A stretch of DNA of 13,814 bases from Rhodospirillales bacterium (GCA_021775275.1 JAJFIE010000139.1:1-13814); one strand, 5' to 3'; shown: positions 1 to 7,693, numbered from the stretch's first letter. The notes: generated from the letters alone by a model not told the origin. Made by a program: numbers and translations.

Positions 1-273
1 GGTTTCTTCGCTGCGGGCTGTCAGCATAATGATGGGAATGTTGCGGTTTTCCGGCATGGCGCGAACCCGGCGGCAGACATCAATGCCGGATAAATTGGGA
101 ATCATCCAGTCGAGGACGATGATATCGGGGGTGCGCTCCTCGATTGCAGCGATGGCTCCTTCGCCTTCGGTTTCCACCATGGTGCTGAAACCGGCGCTTT
201 GCAGGTTGTAACTCAACAACTCCACGAGGGAGGGTTCGTCCTCGACAATCAGAACTGAGGCTTCACTGTTCAT
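1..273 (-). CDS. phoB: Phosphate regulon response regulator PhoB (partial, N-terminal receiver domain)
   Basis: The first 91 codons of an OmpR-family response regulator that, when phosphorylated by PhoR, binds Pho boxes and activates phosphate-starvation genes. The visible part is nearly the whole receiver domain: acidic pair E11-D12 in VLIVEDEP, the phospho-acceptor D55 in VLDWMIP, and the switch threonine T85 in IIMLTAR. The frame runs open to the window edge, so the winged-helix DNA-binding domain is not visible here. The ATG at 271-273 overlaps the phoU stop in an ATGA arrangement, pointing to translational coupling as the last gene of the pst cluster. VLDWMIP followed by LSGIDVCRR is typical of PhoB rather than of other OmpR-family regulators, and the position after phoU agrees. 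Only the family is inferred; the start and frame are read directly. Confidence 0.95.
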   Translation of the reverse strand, partial: MNSEASVLIVEDEPSLVELLSYNLQSAGFSTMVETEGEGAIAAIEERTPDIIVLDWMIPNLSGIDVCRRVRAMPENRNIPIIMLTARSEET

Positions 274-1028
274 TTTTCATCCTCGCCATCACTGACATGG
301 GACGCGGTGGAAACCACGTCATTTTGATCAACAATGGTGTAATGGGCGGCATCGTTTTTGGGTCTGGGGTCGTCCGGGACGGCGCCATGAATCAGGAACA
401 GCAGATTTTCGGCGATGGTGGTTGCGTGGTCGCCAATACGTTCCAGATTTTTTGCAACGAACAGCAGATGGGTGCCGGCCGTGATGGTCCGATGGTCCTC
501 CATCATGTAGGTCAGCAATTCCCGGAACAGGCTTGTGTGCATGGAATCGATTTCCTGGTCGCGAATACGCACATCCTGCGCCAGTTCCGCGTCCCGTGTC
601 AGATAGGCGTCAAGCGCCACCTTGATCTGGGATTGCGCACTTTCCGCCATGCGCTGCACACTTCGGACCGATCCGATGGCGGGCATCTGCGACAGTGCGA
701 TGGTCCGCTTCGCGATGTTCTTTGCATAGTCACCAATACGTTCAAGGATGCTGGAGGTCTTGAGTGCGGCAATCACGACACGGAAGTCATTGGCCATGGG
801 CTGACGCCTGATCAGGATGTCGATGCCAAGTTCGTCTATTTCACGCTCGAGGTCATCAAGCCGCTGGTCGGCAGCAGCGATTTCCTGTGCGCGTTCCGCG
901 TCGCGTCGCACCAGTGCATCCACTGCACCCGCCAACTGCCGTTCCGCCAGACCGCCCAGTTCGGCGATCAGGTTGTCGAGTTTCTTTAATTCCTCATCGA
1001 ATTCCCGGACGATGTGTTGGTGTTCCAT
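270..1028 (-). CDS. phoU: Phosphate transport system regulatory protein PhoU
   Basis: PhoU is a cytoplasmic all-helical protein that links the PstSCAB transporter to PhoR and holds the Pho response off when phosphate is plentiful. The 252-residue product shows the family's internal duplication: two three-helix halves, each with the metal-binding signature ERIGD, at residues 96-100 and 196-200, exactly 100 apart. The first half carries RQPMANDFRVV, the usual PhoU motif before the first signature. The ATG at 1028 was chosen because AAGGA sits six bases before it; an in-frame TTG two codons upstream would overlap that site. The gene starts nine bases after pstB stops and ends overlapping phoB by four bases, so all three should be co-translated. 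The C-terminal 35 residues or so are acidic, look disordered and extend past the usual PhoU core. Confidence 0.96.
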   Translation of the reverse strand: MEHQHIVREFDEELKKLDNLIAELGGLAERQLAGAVDALVRRDAERAQEIAAADQRLDDLEREIDELGIDILIRRQPMANDFRVVIAALKTSSILERIGDYAKNIAKRTIALSQMPAIGSVRSVQRMAESAQSQIKVALDAYLTRDAELAQDVRIRDQEIDSMHTSLFRELLTYMMEDHRTITAGTHLLFVAKNLERIGDHATTIAENLLFLIHGAVPDDPRPKNDAAHYTIVDQNDVVSTASHVSDGEDEK

Positions 1029-1037
1029 GTGCAATCC

Positions 1038-1880
1038 TTAACCGAAGCGGCCTGTAATATAATCCTGTGTGCGTTGTTCCACAGGGTTGGAAAAAATGTC
1101 GGCTGTCGCGCCAACTTCAACCAGTTCGCCCAGATGAAAGAAAGCCGTGCGTTGTGACACCCGCGCGGCCTGTTGCATTGAGTGGGTAACGATGACGATG
1201 GTGAATTGTTCGCGCAATTCCCCCATCAGATCCTCAATGCGGGCCGTCGCGATGGGATCAAGGGCGGAGCACGGCTCATCCATCAGGATGACTGTCGGTT
1301 GGACGGCAATTGCGCGGGCGATGCAAAGCCGTTGCTGCTGCCCGCCGGAAAGGCCCGTGCCGGGTTCATCCAGGCGGTCAGCAACCTCGCCCCACAGGCC
1401 TGCTTTCTCAAGGCTGTGTTTCACCAGATCATCCAGTTCGGATTTGGACGATGTGATGCCGTGAATGCGCGGGCCATAGGCAACGTTATCGTAGATGGAT
1501 TTCGGGAAAGGATTTGGTTTCTGGAAGACGATACCGACGCGGGCGCGCAGGTGAACTACATCCACCTGATCGTCATAGATATCTTCGCCATCCAGCAAAA
1601 TCTGCCCCGATATCCGGCATCCGTCGATGGTGTCATTCATCCGGTTCATGCATCTGAGGAAGGTGGATTTACCACATCCGGACGGGCCAATCAGGGCGGT
1701 CACGCCACTGGCCTGCACATCCAGATCAATACCGAACAGGGCCTGTTTGTCGCCATAGAACACATCGACACCCCTGGTGACGAATGTTGGCCGGGGTGCT
1801 TCCTGCGTCACAGGTGATGACGCTGTCATGCTGTTTTCGGACAGTATTTCATCGTCCGTTTTTACATTCATTTGGGTCAT
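1038..1880 (-). CDS. pstB: Phosphate ABC transporter ATP-binding protein PstB
   Basis: The ATPase that powers phosphate import through PstCA at the inner membrane face. All motifs are intact (280-residue numbering): Walker [10 protein letters not shown] at 65-73, Q-loop Q120 in [11 protein letters not shown], signature LSGGQQQR at 177-184, Walker B VILMDEP at 197-203 and the switch histidine H233 in [21 protein letters not shown] and the ending YITGRFG are diagnostic of PstB. It is somewhat longer than the usual 250-260 residues because of a polar N-terminal extension of about 30 residues. The ATG at 1880 has AGGAA very close upstream and a second AGGA eleven bases away; an ATG three codons in (1871) is also possible. 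A longer frame from a TTG at 1934 would run into pstA and is not favoured. It lies 13 bases after the pstA stop. Confidence 0.96.
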   Translation of the reverse strand: MTQMNVKTDDEILSENSMTASSPVTQEAPRPTFVTRGVDVFYGDKQALFGIDLDVQASGVTALIGPSGCGKSTFLRCMNRMNDTIDGCRISGQILLDGEDIYDDQVDVVHLRARVGIVFQKPNPFPKSIYDNVAYGPRIHGITSSKSELDDLVKHSLEKAGLWGEVADRLDEPGTGLSGGQQQRLCIARAIAVQPTVILMDEPCSALDPIATARIEDLMGELREQFTIVIVTHSMQQAARVSQRTAFFHLGELVEVGATADIFSNPVEQRTQDYITGRFG

Positions 1881-1893
1881 GTTCCTGTGTTTC

Positions 1894-3216
1894 CTACCAA
1901 CGCCGCTCGAACCGTTTCCGCAAAATGACAGCAAGACCGTTCATCATGATGAGGAAACATAGCAGGACCAGCGTCGTTGCCGATGAGCGTTCGATAAAAG
2001 CCCGTTCCGGTGCATCCGCCCAGAGGTAAATCTGAACCGGCAGAACCGTTGCGGGGTCTGTGAAATTGCCTGGAAAATCAACGATGAAGGCAACCATGCC
2101 GATCATTAACAGCGGGGCCGTCTCGCCCAGCGCCCGCGCCATGCCGATAATGGCGCCGGTCAGCATGCCGGGCAGCGCCAGGGGCACCACATGATGGGCG
2201 ACGGCCTGCGCTTTCGATGCGCCAAGCCCCAGGGCGGCCTCGCGAATGGATGGTGGCACGGATTTGAGCGCTGCCCTGGATGCGATGATCACGGTGGGCA
2301 GCGTCATCAGCGCCAGCACCATACCGCCGACCAGTGGCGCCGATCGCGGCAGGCCCGCAAAATTCAGAAAGACCGCCAACCCAAGTAACCCAAATACGAT
2401 GGACGGCACCGCCGCCAGATTGTTGATGTTGACTTCAATGATATCCGACAGGCGGTTCTTGGGCGCGAATTCTTCCAGATAGACCGCGCTTGCGACACCA
2501 ATGGGGAACGATAGCGCGAGGGTGATGATCATGGTGAAGATAGAGCCCATGATGGCGCCCCAGATACCGGCGAGTTCCGGCTCACGGCTGTCACCGGCGG
2601 TGAAAAACGTTTTGTTGAATCCCTGATGAACCAGACCCATGTCCGTCAATGTCTGAACCCAGGCGATCTGCTTGTCGGAAATGCGGCGGTCAGATTCCGG
2701 GATATCTGCGGTGATTTGGCCTTTTTTGAATTGGTCCACATCATCCGACATGGGGACGCGAAGAACAATTGTCGTCCCGACCAGGGATGGATCCGACATG
2801 GCGTGTTCGCGCAGCTTGAACGCGGCGCCCGGACTGATCAGTCCGGCAAGCTGTTTCTTGTCCCGCCGTTTGGTGACCTCGGGGAACAGGCTGTACATGG
2901 CGCGTTTGATATACTTGGGGAAATTTGCATCGCCGATCACGGCGGGATCACCTGAGCCTTGCGGGTCAATCTCGTCGGCAGGCAACGTGATTTCCAGATC
3001 AATGGAGGTTTCCGTGAACGCCGGAAGGGCGCTCGAAATAATTGTCCAGAACAGGACCATCAGCAGGGCCAGCGCGATGCCGATGGACGCAATACCGAAA
3101 AACCGGAACCGGCGTTCGGCGCGGTTCCGTTTGCCCAGACTGCGCTGAACCGCAGCCATGGCGGTGCTGTTATCGATGGACCGGGTTGGGGCGTTTTGAT
3201 CATTCATGGGGATCAC
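1894..3216 (-). CDS. pstA: Phosphate ABC transporter permease PstA, long alphaproteobacterial form
   Basis: One of the two inner-membrane permease subunits of the phosphate importer. At 440 residues it is about 145 longer than the enterobacterial protein. TM1 covers residues 39-63 and is followed by a soluble, probably periplasmic insert at about 66-210, with lysine/arginine-rich and charged stretches. The canonical binding-protein-dependent permease core begins near residue 215. The EAA coupling loop that docks onto PstB is [13 protein letters not shown] (325-337), and [10 protein letters not shown] follows at 371. The N-terminal part fits the DUF3333 type of extension known from alphaproteobacterial PstA. 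The start is a GTG at 3216: GGGAG lies eight bases upstream, and the GTG overlaps the pstC stop as GTGA. An ATG three codons later has no ribosome site of its own. Confidence 0.95.
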   Translation of the reverse strand: MIPMNDQNAPTRSIDNSTAMAAVQRSLGKRNRAERRFRFFGIASIGIALALLMVLFWTIISSALPAFTETSIDLEITLPADEIDPQGSGDPAVIGDANFPKYIKRAMYSLFPEVTKRRDKKQLAGLISPGAAFKLREHAMSDPSLVGTTIVLRVPMSDDVDQFKKGQITADIPESDRRISDKQIAWVQTLTDMGLVHQGFNKTFFTAGDSREPELAGIWGAIMGSIFTMIITLALSFPIGVASAVYLEEFAPKNRLSDIIEVNINNLAAVPSIVFGLLGLAVFLNFAGLPRSAPLVGGMVLALMTLPTVIIASRAALKSVPPSIREAALGLGASKAQAVAHHVVPLALPGMLTGAIIGMARALGETAPLLMIGMVAFIVDFPGNFTDPATVLPVQIYLWADAPERAFIERSSATTLVLLCFLIMMNGLAVILRKRFERRW

Positions 3217-4598
3217 TCATATTGCTCCCGGTACCGGTTAACGATCATCAAGGCGACCACATTCAGCGCCAGTGTGATGCAGAACAACAACAAGCCCAGG
3301 GCAAATGCGGCCAGGGTCTTGGCGCTGTCGAATTCCTGATCGCCAACCAGCAGCGTAACGATCTGTACCGTTACCGTGGTTACCGCCTCCAACGGATTGG
3401 CTGTCAGGTTGGCCGCCAGTCCCGCCGCCATGACCACGATCATGGTTTCGCCGATGGCGCGTGAAACGGCCAGCAGCATCGAGCCGACAATGCCGGGCAG
3501 GGCCGCAGGCAGAACGACACGCAGGATGGTTTCCGACTGTGTCGCGCCAAGTCCGTAGGAGCCGTCTCGCATGGATTGCGGTACCGCGTTGATGACATCG
3601 TCTGAAAGCGACGAGACAAATGGAATGATCATGATGCCCATGACCGCACCGGCCGCGAGGGCGCTTTCCGACGATACGCTTAAGCCCAGACTTGTGCCGA
3701 CATCGCGGATAAACGGTGCGGCGGTAAGGGCGGCAAAAAACCCGTAAACAACAGTGGGAATGCCGGCCAGAATCTCCAGCAGGGGTTTGACCACGGCGCG
3801 TACTTTTCGGGGGGCATATTCGACCAGATAGATGGCGGACAGTAATCCAATGGGCGCGGCGACACACATGGCGATGAACGATATCAACATGGTCCCCGCG
3901 AGCAATGGCAAGGCGCCGAAAGCACCGGACGAGCCGACCTGATCGGCGCGCAGGGCGGTCTGTGGGCTCCACTCCAGACCGAACAGGAAATCGAAGGGTG
4001 ACACCTTGCCGAAGAACCGGATCGATTCGAACAGCAGCGACATCACAATTCCCACGGTGATCATGATCGCCAGTAATGAGCAGATGAACAGCGCCCGATT
4101 GATTGCGCGTTCGACCTTGGCCCGTGCGCGCAGGTCAGGATGGATGAGTTTGCTGCCCACCAGAATGCCGCCAATGGCGACGCCAAGCGCAACGACAGCA
4201 AGCGCCAGCAGGCCGGTTTCCCGCAGATCGTTGTAGTGATCCGCCGCGCCCGCCATGGCTTCATTGATGTCACGGCTCGTGGCGACCCCTGCGGCAAGAT
4301 TGTGAATGTCATTTAGCAACAGCGACAGACTTGCCGGATCCATGCCTGCCGTCAGGCTGTCCGGCAGGCTTGCCGCCAACAAGGTATCGACGACGTTGCT
4401 TTCCAGACCAACCCACAACAAAAGCAGGGCAAAAGCAGGAATTCCACACCACAACGCGACGAGGTAACCATAATAGTTTGGCCGGGAATGCAATGACCGG
4501 ATGACGCCCCCGGCCTGAGCCACGGCGCGTTTGCGGCCCATGAAGAATCCGGCAAATGTCAGCGCTGCGAGGATAAGAAATAAAACGCTATGTGACAT
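3213..4598 (-). CDS. pstC: Phosphate ABC transporter permease PstC, long form
   Basis: The second permease subunit of the phosphate importer. The 461 residues greatly exceed the roughly 320 of Escherichia coli PstC. The extra length is N-terminal: hydrophobic segments at about 3-20, 43-63 and 130-149, with a polar loop at 65-127 between the second and third. This matches the DUF3708-type N-terminus seen in alphaproteobacterial PstC. The conserved permease core starts near residue 168 with further membrane helices. Its EAA loop is MRDGSYGLGATQSE (343-356), followed by SRAIGETMIVVMAAG, a PstC hallmark. The ATG at 4598 follows a modest AAGG eleven bases upstream. The stop overlaps the pstA GTG. 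It is separated from pstS by about 150 bases that contain a strong hairpin, so PstC level is probably set below that of the binding protein. Confidence 0.95.
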   Translation of the reverse strand: MSHSVLFLILAALTFAGFFMGRKRAVAQAGGVIRSLHSRPNYYGYLVALWCGIPAFALLLLWVGLESNVVDTLLAASLPDSLTAGMDPASLSLLLNDIHNLAAGVATSRDINEAMAGAADHYNDLRETGLLALAVVALGVAIGGILVGSKLIHPDLRARAKVERAINRALFICSLLAIMITVGIVMSLLFESIRFFGKVSPFDFLFGLEWSPQTALRADQVGSSGAFGALPLLAGTMLISFIAMCVAAPIGLLSAIYLVEYAPRKVRAVVKPLLEILAGIPTVVYGFFAALTAAPFIRDVGTSLGLSVSSESALAAGAVMGIMIIPFVSSLSDDVINAVPQSMRDGSYGLGATQSETILRVVLPAALPGIVGSMLLAVSRAIGETMIVVMAAGLAANLTANPLEAVTTVTVQIVTLLVGDQEFDSAKTLAAFALGLLLFCITLALNVVALMIVNRYREQYE

Positions 4599-4620
4599 CG
4601 TGGGCCGCGCCTTGGTGATT

Positions 4621-4638
4621 GGATGTAACGGGACGTAA
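4621..4638 (-). repeat. Tandem TTACRTCC 8-mers upstream of pstC
   Basis: On the minus strand TTACGTCC (4638-4631) is followed by TTACATCC (4628-4621), a repeat with a 10-base period, 23 bases upstream of pstC. It is not a recognisable Pho box and its function is unknown; it may be chance. Confidence 0.3.
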
Positions 4639-4699
4639 ATGGCATAACAAAAAGAGGGCGAACTTTAAATGCTTCAATTTGTAATATGGGGAAAGTCAT

Positions 4700-4734
4700 A
4701 CCGGGGCGTAACGATAATGCCGTTACGCCCCGGT
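4700..4734 (-). repeat. Perfect 14-bp stem-loop between pstS and pstC
   Basis: ACCGGGGCGTAACG (4700-4713) and CGTTACGCCCCGGT (4721-4734) are exact reverse complements around a seven-base loop. In the pst transcript the hairpin forms 15 bases after the pstS stop. The bases that follow in the direction of transcription, TATGACTTTCCCC, are not a uridine run, so it does not look like a standard intrinsic terminator. A stem of this strength after the first gene of an ABC operon commonly protects the upstream message from 3' exonucleases, or partly attenuates transcription, giving an excess of binding protein over permease. That role is inferred; the symmetry is read directly. Confidence 0.85.
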
Positions 4735-4749
4735 AGTCTGGTGTGATTA

Positions 4750-5781
4750 TTACATGCCAACGTTAACGGTCAGGGTGGATGCTTCGCTGCGATAACGTTC
4801 CCTTTCCGCGTCCGGCATGGGGATCAGCCCCTTGTCGGAAAGATAGCCGTCTTCGCCCCAGGCTTTTTCGCTGGTGAATTCAGCGACATACTCACGGATG
4901 CCGGGGATGGTGTTGGCGTGCGCATTCTTCACATAGAAGAACAGCGGGCGGGAAATCGGATAGGTGCCATCGGCGATATTGTCGAACGAAGGCTCTTTGC
5001 CTTCGATCAGGCTGCCCTGTACCCGGTCCGCATTCTGATCGAGAAAGCTGAAACCGAAGACGCCGAACGCGTTGGCATTTTCTTCCAGTTTGCGAACGAT
5101 GAGAACGTCGTTCTCGCCAGCTTCTACATAGGCGCCGTCTTCACGAATACCGTGACAGACACCCTTGTATTTTTTCTTGTCGGTTTTCTTGAGGGCCTTG
5201 ACCCAGGCGAACTTCTTGCAACCGCCTTCAAGCGCCAGTTCGGCAAAGGCGTCGCGTGTACCGGAGGTCGGCGGCGGGCCAAGGACTTCGATTCTGACGT
5301 CCGGCAGGGAGGGATCGATTTCGCTCCACTTGGTATAGGGGTTCGGCTGGAAGACGCCTTCGCCAGCAGGAATATCCTTGGCCAGCGCCAGAAACAATTG
5401 CTTGCGCGTGATTTTCATCGGGGCTGCGTCTTTGGAGTTGGCGACCACGATCCCGTCATAACCGACTTTCACTTCGGTAATATCGGTAACGCCGTTCTTG
5501 CGGCATTTCTCGATTTCGGAGCTTTTGATGGCCCGTGACGCGTTGGTGATGTCAGGATGTTCAACACCAACACCGGCGCAGAACAGTTTCAGGCCGCCAC
5601 CTGAGCCGGTGCTTTCGACAACAGGCGTCTTGAGTGAGCTGGTTTTGCCGAACTGTTCGGCGACCGTAGTCGAGAACGGATATACGGTGGACGATCCAAC
5701 GATCCGGATCTGGTCGCGCGCTTCGGCGGCGCCAGCCATGGCAACGACGGCCAATGCCGAAATTGCGATTAGTTTTTTCAT
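4750..5781 (-). CDS. pstS: Phosphate ABC transporter substrate-binding protein PstS
   Basis: The periplasmic high-affinity phosphate receptor that delivers phosphate to PstCA. The first 21 residues are a Sec signal peptide (MKKL, hydrophobic core, AEA before RDQIRIVGSS), with predicted cleavage after A21. Phosphate-contacting motifs are GSSTVYPF (29-36), STGSGGG (57-63) and TSGTRDAF (172-179). Four cysteines (C68, C93, C188, C209) fall in two pairs that could form disulphides. The 343-residue length is normal for the alphaproteobacterial branch. The start chosen is the second of two nearby ATGs: AGGGAG stands eight bases before it but only two bases before the first (5787), which would add MK. 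The gene lies behind the Pho box and should be the most strongly induced gene here. Confidence 0.97.
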   Translation of the reverse strand: MKKLIAISALAVVAMAGAAEARDQIRIVGSSTVYPFSTTVAEQFGKTSSLKTPVVESTGSGGGLKLFCAGVGVEHPDITNASRAIKSSEIEKCRKNGVTDITEVKVGYDGIVVANSKDAAPMKITRKQLFLALAKDIPAGEGVFQPNPYTKWSEIDPSLPDVRIEVLGPPPTSGTRDAFAELALEGGCKKFAWVKALKKTDKKKYKGVCHGIREDGAYVEAGENDVLIVRKLEENANAFGVFGFSFLDQNADRVQGSLIEGKEPSFDNIADGTYPISRPLFFYVKNAHANTIPGIREYVAEFTSEKAWGEDGYLSDKGLIPMPDAERERYRSEASTLTVNVGM

Positions 5782-5795
5782 CTTCATAGCTCCCT

Positions 5796-5814
5796 GCTGA
5801 ACCAGTTGTTCAGC
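5796..5814 (-). repeat. Leader hairpin abutting the pstS ribosome site
   Basis: GCTGAAC (5796-5802) and GTTCAGC (5808-5814) form a perfect 7-bp stem with a five-base loop. In the mRNA the 3' arm ends directly against the AGGGAG ribosome site at 5795-5790. The position suggests an effect on initiation or on the 5' stability of pstS message, but the function is inferred. Confidence 0.6.
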
Positions 5815-5842
5815 TGTGCAAATAAATACGGATAAAAAGTCA

Positions 5843-5866
5843 CGAACGGCGACCTCATGTCGTTCG
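5843..5866 (-). repeat. Second inverted repeat in the pstS leader
   Basis: CGAACG (5843-5848) pairs with CGTTCG (5861-5866), and an inner GAC/GTC pairing is possible with a bulge. It lies in the putative 5' untranslated region, between the -10 and the first leader hairpin. It may be a transcript-stabilising 5' stem or chance. Confidence 0.45.
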
Positions 5867-5882
5867 GGCAGGGAAACTACTG

Positions 5883-5928
5883 GGTATAGGATTCCTATTT
5901 GTGACGGATAAATGACAGTTTTGTTACA
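5883..5928 (-). promoter_or_regulatory. Triple half-site Pho box and promoter of pstS
   Basis: On the minus strand CTGTCATTTATCCGTCACA (5918-5900) closely matches the PhoB consensus, two CTGTCA-type half-sites 11 bp apart. A third half-site, TGTAACA (5928-5922), continues the same 11-bp register upstream, so 7-mers start at 5928, 5917 and 5906. Eleven bases beyond the box is TATACC (5888-5883), a plausible -10; PhoB boxes normally replace the -35. Transcription would start near 5875, giving a leader of about 95 bases for pstS. The site lies just after the phoR stop. This implies that phosphorylated PhoB drives pstSCAB-phoU-phoB separately from phoR, with positive autoregulation of phoB. Confidence 0.85.
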
Positions 5929-5952
5929 TTGTCATCGGCTCGGATGCGCGCT

Positions 5953-7038
5953 CTAAATTTCAGCCCCGCTGTTCGGATTAGAGGTCGGGGCGATGGGTAG
6001 GTAAACCGTGAACGTGCTGCCTTCTCCCGGCGTGCTGTCAATTTCCAGATGTCCCCGGTGGCGATTAATGATGTGCTTGCAGATGGCCAGCCCCAGGCCT
6101 GTCGATCCCAGGGTTCGCGACCGGGCCTTGTCGACACGATAGAAGCGTTCGGTCAGACGTGGGATGGCGTCATGCGGGATGCCGTCCCCCTTATCAATGA
6201 CCGAGACTGACGCGCCGGCGATCCGTCGTCCGGGAACACGGTCAACAGGCGACACATAAACGGCGATCTGGCTGTTTTCGGCGCCATACTTGATCGCATT
6301 GTCCACCAGATTGTGAAACACCTGTTCCAGTTGTTCTGCGTCACCCAGCAGAGGCTGTATGTTTTCTCCGAAATTAAGGACCAAAACCATCCCTCGTTCA
6401 GCGGCCTTGACGGTCAGGGTTTCCACAACGCTTTCCAGAATGGGGCGAATGCTGATGGCTTCTGTCGGTCGCACATGCTCGTTTATTTCAACACGCGAGA
6501 GCGATAGCAGATCATCAATCAGGCGGGTCATGCGCCGGGATTCACGCAGCATGATGTCGATGAACCGGGCGTGAGACTCAAAATCTTCTTTCGCGGGACC
6601 GGCAAGGGTTTCCAGAAATCCGATAATGGCCGATAGTGGCGAACGTAATTCGTGGGATGCATTGGCGACAAAATCAACGCGCATGTGTTCGGTGCGTTTG
6701 ATCGCGGTCAAATCGGTCACCGAGAGAACAACGACGATCCCGTCAGACTCTCCTATTTTTTCGATCTCGCTGATATGTTCGGCGTGTACGGCGATAACGC
6801 GTGGCGGTGTGTCAGCGATGGTGGTTTCAACTTCGCGGACGCCGCCTTCGGCCATGACACTGTCAACGATGCGCAGGATATCGGGGTTCCTGAGTGATAT
6901 GGCGAGATCATGCCCGGTGCGGTGGATATCAAACAAATCCCGCGCGGCGCGGTTGATTTCAACGACCTCCCGTTTCAATCCGATCAGGATGACGGGATTG
7001 GGCAGGTGGTCAAATACAGCCTTGGGCAAGCGGTCCAT
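5953..7038 (-). CDS. phoR: Phosphate regulon sensor histidine kinase PhoR, without membrane segments
   Basis: The sensor kinase that phosphorylates PhoB when the Pst system signals phosphate shortage. Residues 1 to about 110 form a PAS domain (FDHLPNPVILIG at the start). The phosphorylated histidine is H129 in FVANASHELRSPLSAI. The ATP-binding domain has the N box FHNLVDNAIKY (241-251), G1 DKGDGIP (282-288), F box ERFYR (297-301) and G2 GSTGLGLAI (311-319). This composition and FVANASHELRSPL are typical of PhoR. PhoR normally has one or two N-terminal membrane helices; none is present, and an in-frame TGA at 7054-7056 with the neighbouring gene ending at 7088 leaves no room for them. No good ribosome site precedes the ATG (GAGG is 13 bases away). 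Input probably comes through PhoU acting on the PAS domain in the cytoplasm. Confidence 0.93.
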   Translation of the reverse strand: MDRLPKAVFDHLPNPVILIGLKREVVEINRAARDLFDIHRTGHDLAISLRNPDILRIVDSVMAEGGVREVETTIADTPPRVIAVHAEHISEIEKIGESDGIVVVLSVTDLTAIKRTEHMRVDFVANASHELRSPLSAIIGFLETLAGPAKEDFESHARFIDIMLRESRRMTRLIDDLLSLSRVEINEHVRPTEAISIRPILESVVETLTVKAAERGMVLVLNFGENIQPLLGDAEQLEQVFHNLVDNAIKYGAENSQIAVYVSPVDRVPGRRIAGASVSVIDKGDGIPHDAIPRLTERFYRVDKARSRTLGSTGLGLAICKHIINRHRGHLEIDSTPGEGSTFTVYLPIAPTSNPNSGAEI

Positions 7039-7087
7039 AAGTATCTGTCTGCCTCAGTGAATGGATCAGTCTTACTGCAATCCGGTA

Positions 7088-7576
7088 TTAAAAACCAATG
7101 GAGCGGCCGGTATTTTCATGGCGTGGCAAGGATGTATGCGCGGCGGCGATATTACGCAACCGGGCGGCGATATGATCGGGGAAAGGCGCCGAGCGCCGTT
7201 TTTCCATATCCACATGAACAAACATGTTCTCGTTGGTGGCGACCAGTTCGCCTGTGTCCGCATGGAGCATTTCATGGAACACATGCAGGCGTTTGGCGTC
7301 AACGCCCAGCACCGTAGTGTGAACTGTGAAAGCGTCACCTTCCATGATTTCACGCAGATAATTGACGTGAAGTTCCAGCGTAAAGGTCGAGCAGTTTGTT
7401 TCCTCGCGGTATTGATCATCCAGGCCGAAATAGCTGAAGGCATCGTCCGTCGCCAGATCGAAAGCCACCACGTAGTAGGCAATATTCATGTGGTTGTTGT
7501 GATCAATCCATTCAGGCAGAACGGTTCGCCGGGTAGAAATAAGGGGCGCTGGAATATCCGTATCTTCAGGGTCCAT
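7088..7576 (-). CDS. Hotdog-fold thioesterase family protein (4HBT type)
   Basis: A 162-residue single-domain protein of the acyl-CoA thioesterase superfamily, probably cytoplasmic. The active-site region is EWIDHNNHMNIAYYVVAFD (23-41): D25 is the expected catalytic aspartate in a DxxxHMN pattern, with N28 where glycine is usual. The central helix and strands follow (FTLELHVNYLRE, residues 65-76). It resembles the thioesterase domains associated with carnitine and betaine metabolism (betainyl-CoA thioesterase type), but the substrate cannot be read from sequence. The ATG is well supported by AGAGGA seven bases upstream. It precedes phoR by 49 bases on the same strand with no visible terminator or Pho box between them, so phoR may be transcribed from its promoter. 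A phosphate-related role is not implied. Confidence 0.85.
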   Translation of the reverse strand: MDPEDTDIPAPLISTRRTVLPEWIDHNNHMNIAYYVVAFDLATDDAFSYFGLDDQYREETNCSTFTLELHVNYLREIMEGDAFTVHTTVLGVDAKRLHVFHEMLHADTGELVATNENMFVHVDMEKRRSAPFPDHIAARLRNIAAAHTSLPRHENTGRSIGF

Positions 7577-7693
7577 TTAATGATCCTCTTGCCGCATCGT
7601 TCTGTCCGGGGCTCGTTCATGGTTGTTTTGGTATTCGCTCATGGATCGGATGGCAAGACACCTCTACATTGGTCAAGACACAACAGTGATCAC

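Noticed and set aside
297..989. Open frame of 230 codons on the plus strand opposite phoU
   Set aside because: Antisense shadow of a strongly conserved gene; no recognisable domain or ribosome site.
1182..1817. Open frame of 211 codons on the plus strand opposite pstB
   Set aside because: Mirror of PstB codon bias; composition does not resemble a folded protein family.
1881..1934. Longer PstB N-terminus starting from TTG at 1934
   Set aside because: It would overlap pstA by 41 bases with no ribosome site, while the ATG at 1880 is next to AGGAA.
4700..4734. Intrinsic terminator after pstS
   Set aside because: The stem is strong, but the sequence after it on the minus strand is TATGACTTTCCCC, not a T run, so it is kept as an intercistronic hairpin.
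4918..5538. Open frame of 206 codons on the plus strand opposite pstS
   Set aside because: Antisense to the conserved PstS core, and no initiation signal was found.
7039..7087. Pho box upstream of phoR
   Set aside because: No pair of CTGTCA-like half-sites 11 bp apart was found in this gap.
7650..7680. Direct repeat CAAGACAC upstream of the FetA-like gene
   Set aside because: Two 8-mers about 20 bases apart with no symmetry or promoter context; probably chance.
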